From NCBI RefSeq assembly GCF_002000055.1, contig NZ_MVBD01000007.1, positions 186,001 through 250,000 of the forward strand: DNA of 64,000 nucleotides. The letters are read 5' to 3'. The notes under the pieces are model-generated. The model ran no database searches and had not been told where the DNA came from. It saw only the letters and a list, made by a program, of their open reading frames with translations. Source of the DNA: Marinicella sediminis. Its GTDB lineage: Bacteria; Pseudomonadota; Gammaproteobacteria; Xanthomonadales; Marinicellaceae. Shown here piece after piece: positions 61,871-64,000 of this stretch; the stretch's first letter is position 1, and every line of letters starts with the position of its first letter. The position numbers and the translations under genes are program-made.

Positions 61871-64000
61871 TTAGCCATCGATCCAATCGGTTAACTGGTG
61901 TCTTTTAACGGTGTCTTTGATGGTGGAATCAATCATCCCGGCATCCTGCAGTTGAACCAGCAGGGGTCTGGCCTCATCCGGTTTACTGTTTTCCAGCAAA
62001 GCAACCACCAGGGTGTGCAGGTAATACTTGTTGTTGGGTTCCTGCTCATGAATTGGTCTTATCAACTGTTCTGCCCGGAAAAACAATTCATTCGCCTGTT
62101 CAATTTGCCCAAGCTCGAGGTGTAATCCACCCACCAACAAATAATCGATCGCCAGGTCATTGGCTGCAGAAAAATTATGGGGGTCGTTGTTCAGGTTAGT
62201 GGCTGACATGTTCATTGAACGGGTCAACAACTCCAGCGCTTGTACAGGTTGATTGAGTTGTTGGTAGATTTCGCCTGCGGTACTGTATGAATATGCCTGT
62301 TCTCTGCTGTATTCCTGGTTGAAAGGGGCCTTCAATTGAAGCTCTTCTCCCAGTTCAATGGCCTGCTTAATCACTTGTTCAGCGGCTTTCAACTGTTCAT
62401 CTTCCAGGTAAAAGAACGCCAGTTGATTAAATAAAATCCGCAGGTTGTTTTGTTTTTTCAAATCAGTGCGGTCCTGATCGATGCTTTGTTTGGCCAATGC
62501 ACTGGCCAGTTCAAGATCGGAGATACCGGTTTGCAACACCCCATAATCCATTTCATACCAGGATCTGGCTTGCAATGAGTGTGAATAACGGTATTGCCAG
62601 TCAGCCTGTTCGAGACCTTCAGCCAATTGTTTCCGGCTGATGCCAATCGCATCATCAATGTGTTTCCGGGCTGCATCGGCATTCCCATATTCCATCATCA
62701 GGTAGCCATACTCCAGGTGGGCTTCCCACAGGTAACGCTGATCTGCGGCCGGGTCAATCTGCAGCAATTCACCGGCCGCTCTGATGGCCCGGTCAAGCAC
62801 CGTTTGGGTTTCCTCTTGTTGTCCGGCTGCCGCCAAAACCTGACTGTGCTGAACCCCCAATTGGCTGGCAAGCTGCCAATACTGATGACGGACTGATTGA
62901 TCATCAGCAATCAGTTGCAGGCGCTCGGCAGCCTGCTGATACATGTGTTGAGCCCGTTCGGATTTGTCCAGCTGATCATATACCCTGCCCGCATTGATGT
63001 AGGCTTTCACCGATTGAATGATGCCCTGGGCATCAAGGGCCTGTATGTCCTGAGAAGACAGGTGTGACACACTCTTGTCAGCCACTGCCTGCAACACATC
63101 AATCCGCCCGATGCGAGCCAGATTATCAAACAGGTCATCAAGCATGAAATTCATCAACTCGTCGGTGGCATTTTTTTCTGCCACGGTCAGCTGTTGTAGT
63201 TCGCTGATATCACGCGTGTACTTGATGGTGAAACCCAAACCAAACAGCACAGAAAAAGCCACCAGCAAAGCCGCCAAACGATGTCTTTTAATGGCTTTCC
63301 ATAACACGAAAAACACCCGGCTTTGATCGGTGCTCAAGGGCAACCCGCGCAACCAGTGGTGCAAATCATTGCGTACTGCCTCCGCCTGGTCATAGCGTTG
63401 TTGAGGGTCAGCAGCCGTCATGTTTTTAACGACCTGAATCAGGTCACGGGGCACAGTGGACTGTCTCAATTGACCAAGCAGTTGACCACGGCCCGAAGGA
63501 TTTTCCAACTGTTGGCCGAGCAACAATTGACCCAGCATAATACCCAGTGAGTAAAGATCAGCCCGCTGATCCAGCACACCACCAGCCAGTTGCTCCGGTG
63601 CACTGTAGCCCTGGGTGCCAAAACTCAAACCCGACCGGACAGCACGTTGTTCTCTGGCGATACCAAAGTCAATCAGTACCGGGTAAGGCACCTGGTTGTG
63701 CACATTAATCAGCACATTTCCTGGCTTGATGTCTTTATGAAGCACGCCGCGCTGATGAATGAACTGCAGAACATCACACAGGTTGATGAACAAATCCACC
63801 ACATCCCGGTGACTCAACTGATGCTGTTTGACGTACTGATCAATGTGCAAGCCTTCAATGTAATCAAGCACCAGCCAGGGCTGCCCACTGGCAGTGATGT
63901 CACCGTCCAGAATTGACACCACACCCGGGTGCTTGAGGTCTGCCAACAATTGCATTTCCTGAAGAAACTGCTGTTTAAGTTCGCTGAAATCATACCTGGC
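61871..64000 (-). CDS. Ser/Thr protein kinase with TPR region, N-terminus outside window
   Basis: Eukaryotic-type protein kinase, membrane-bound, cut by the right edge. The frame is open to base 64000 (reading ARYDFSELKQQFLQ before the first Met), so the glycine loop and VAIK Lys lie outside. About 709 residues are visible. The catalytic loop HKDIKPGNVL near residue 85, DFG (LIDFGIARE) and APEQL are present, so it should be active. A membrane helix (LAALLVAFSVLFGLGF) follows near 235-260. The rest, probably periplasmic, is a long series of TPR-like helical repeats. Kinase-TPR fusions like this are frequent in some Gammaproteobacteria; their substrates are unknown. It converges with pilE with a 77-bp gap. 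Confidence 0.88.
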   Translation of the reverse strand, partial: ARYDFSELKQQFLQEMQLLADLKHPGVVSILDGDITASGQPWLVLDYIEGLHIDQYVKQHQLSHRDVVDLFINLCDVLQFIHQRGVLHKDIKPGNVLINVHNQVPYPVLIDFGIAREQRAVRSGLSFGTQGYSAPEQLAGGVLDQRADLYSLGIMLGQLLLGQQLENPSGRGQLLGQLRQSTVPRDLIQVVKNMTAADPQQRYDQAEAVRNDLHHWLRGLPLSTDQSRVFFVLWKAIKRHRLAALLVAFSVLFGLGFTIKYTRDISELQQLTVAEKNATDELMNFMLDDLFDNLARIGRIDVLQAVADKSVSHLSSQDIQALDAQGIIQSVKAYINAGRVYDQLDKSERAQHMYQQAAERLQLIADDQSVRHQYWQLASQLGVQHSQVLAAAGQQEETQTVLDRAIRAAGELLQIDPAADQRYLWEAHLEYGYLMMEYGNADAARKHIDDAIGISRKQLAEGLEQADWQYRYSHSLQARSWYEMDYGVLQTGISDLELASALAKQSIDQDRTDLKKQNNLRILFNQLAFFYLEDEQLKAAEQVIKQAIELGEELQLKAPFNQEYSREQAYSYSTAGEIYQQLNQPVQALELLTRSMNMSATNLNNDPHNFSAANDLAIDYLLVGGLHLELGQIEQANELFFRAEQLIRPIHEQEPNNKYYLHTLVVALLENSKPDEARPLLVQLQDAGMIDSTIKDTVKRHQLTDWIDG

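Overview
The window is 64 kb of a bacterial chromosome of roughly even base composition. The gene content points to a Gammaproteobacterium: the neighbour set LysM-dprA-smg-topA-tsaC, a Kdo transferase (waaA, hence LPS), PBP1b, ElaA, GloA, DgkA, and a Pseudomonas-type minor-pilin operon. Several traits (secreted FG-GAP and BNR-repeat proteins, a Ser/Thr kinase with TPRs, a split glycine decarboxylase, a C-terminal DGF-type tail) remind me of Marinicella or Wenzhouxiangella-like lineages. That placement is inference only. I saw no rRNA, tRNA, insertion sequence, prophage or CRISPR array.

Layout. (1) 1-1.8 kb: the end of purA converges on def. (2) 2-12.2 kb: a tight rightward run, LysM protein, dprA, smg, topA, tsaC, waaA, a BNR-repeat lipoprotein and an ElaA-type acetyltransferase, mostly with ATGA overlaps or gaps of a few bases. 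(3) 12.3-16 kb: an M17 aminopeptidase, a HerA/YjgR-like ATPase and a TauE/SafE permease. They are followed by a 475-bp gap holding an inverted pair of consensus DnaA boxes, then polA on the minus strand. (4) 19.4-21 kb: a secreted protein with a C-terminal S74 (tailspike-type) self-cleaving chaperone domain. (5) 21-32 kb: a ten-gene leftward operon for surface-glycan synthesis and decoration. It holds two tandem MBOAT plus SGNH cassettes, an OafA-type acyltransferase with its own SGNH domain, a methyltransferase, a sulfotransferase, a sugar ketoisomerase, a sugar aminotransferase and a glycosyltransferase. (6) 32-39.7 kb: two secreted proteins, a YoaA-type helicase, a TPR lipoprotein and mrcB, all leftward. 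(7) 39.7-52 kb, rightward: a DUF4412-like secreted protein, a 1460-residue multi-module glycosyltransferase, a hybrid histidine kinase, a TonB-dependent receptor, gcvPB and dgkA. (8) 52-54.9 kb: gloA, a secreted amidohydrolase and a His/Tyr/Lys-rich secreted protein. (9) 55-61.8 kb: the minor-pilin operon fimT-pilV-pilW-pilX-pilY1-pilE. (10) At the right edge, a Ser/Thr kinase-TPR protein cut by the window end.

How it fits together. Much of the accessory content serves the cell surface: waaA makes the LPS inner core, the 21-32 kb operon probably makes and acylates or sulfates a 3-amino-3,6-dideoxyhexose-containing glycan, the large glycosyltransferase probably polymerises a surface glycan, mrcB builds the wall, and the pilin operon primes type IV pili. 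The strongest candidates for something new are the duplicated acyltransferase cassettes in the decoration operon, the terminator-like hairpin whose arm also supplies that operon's only visible ribosome-binding site, the non-phage S74 protein, and the DnaA-box palindrome between tauE and polA. All functions are read from motifs and family knowledge; no search was run.
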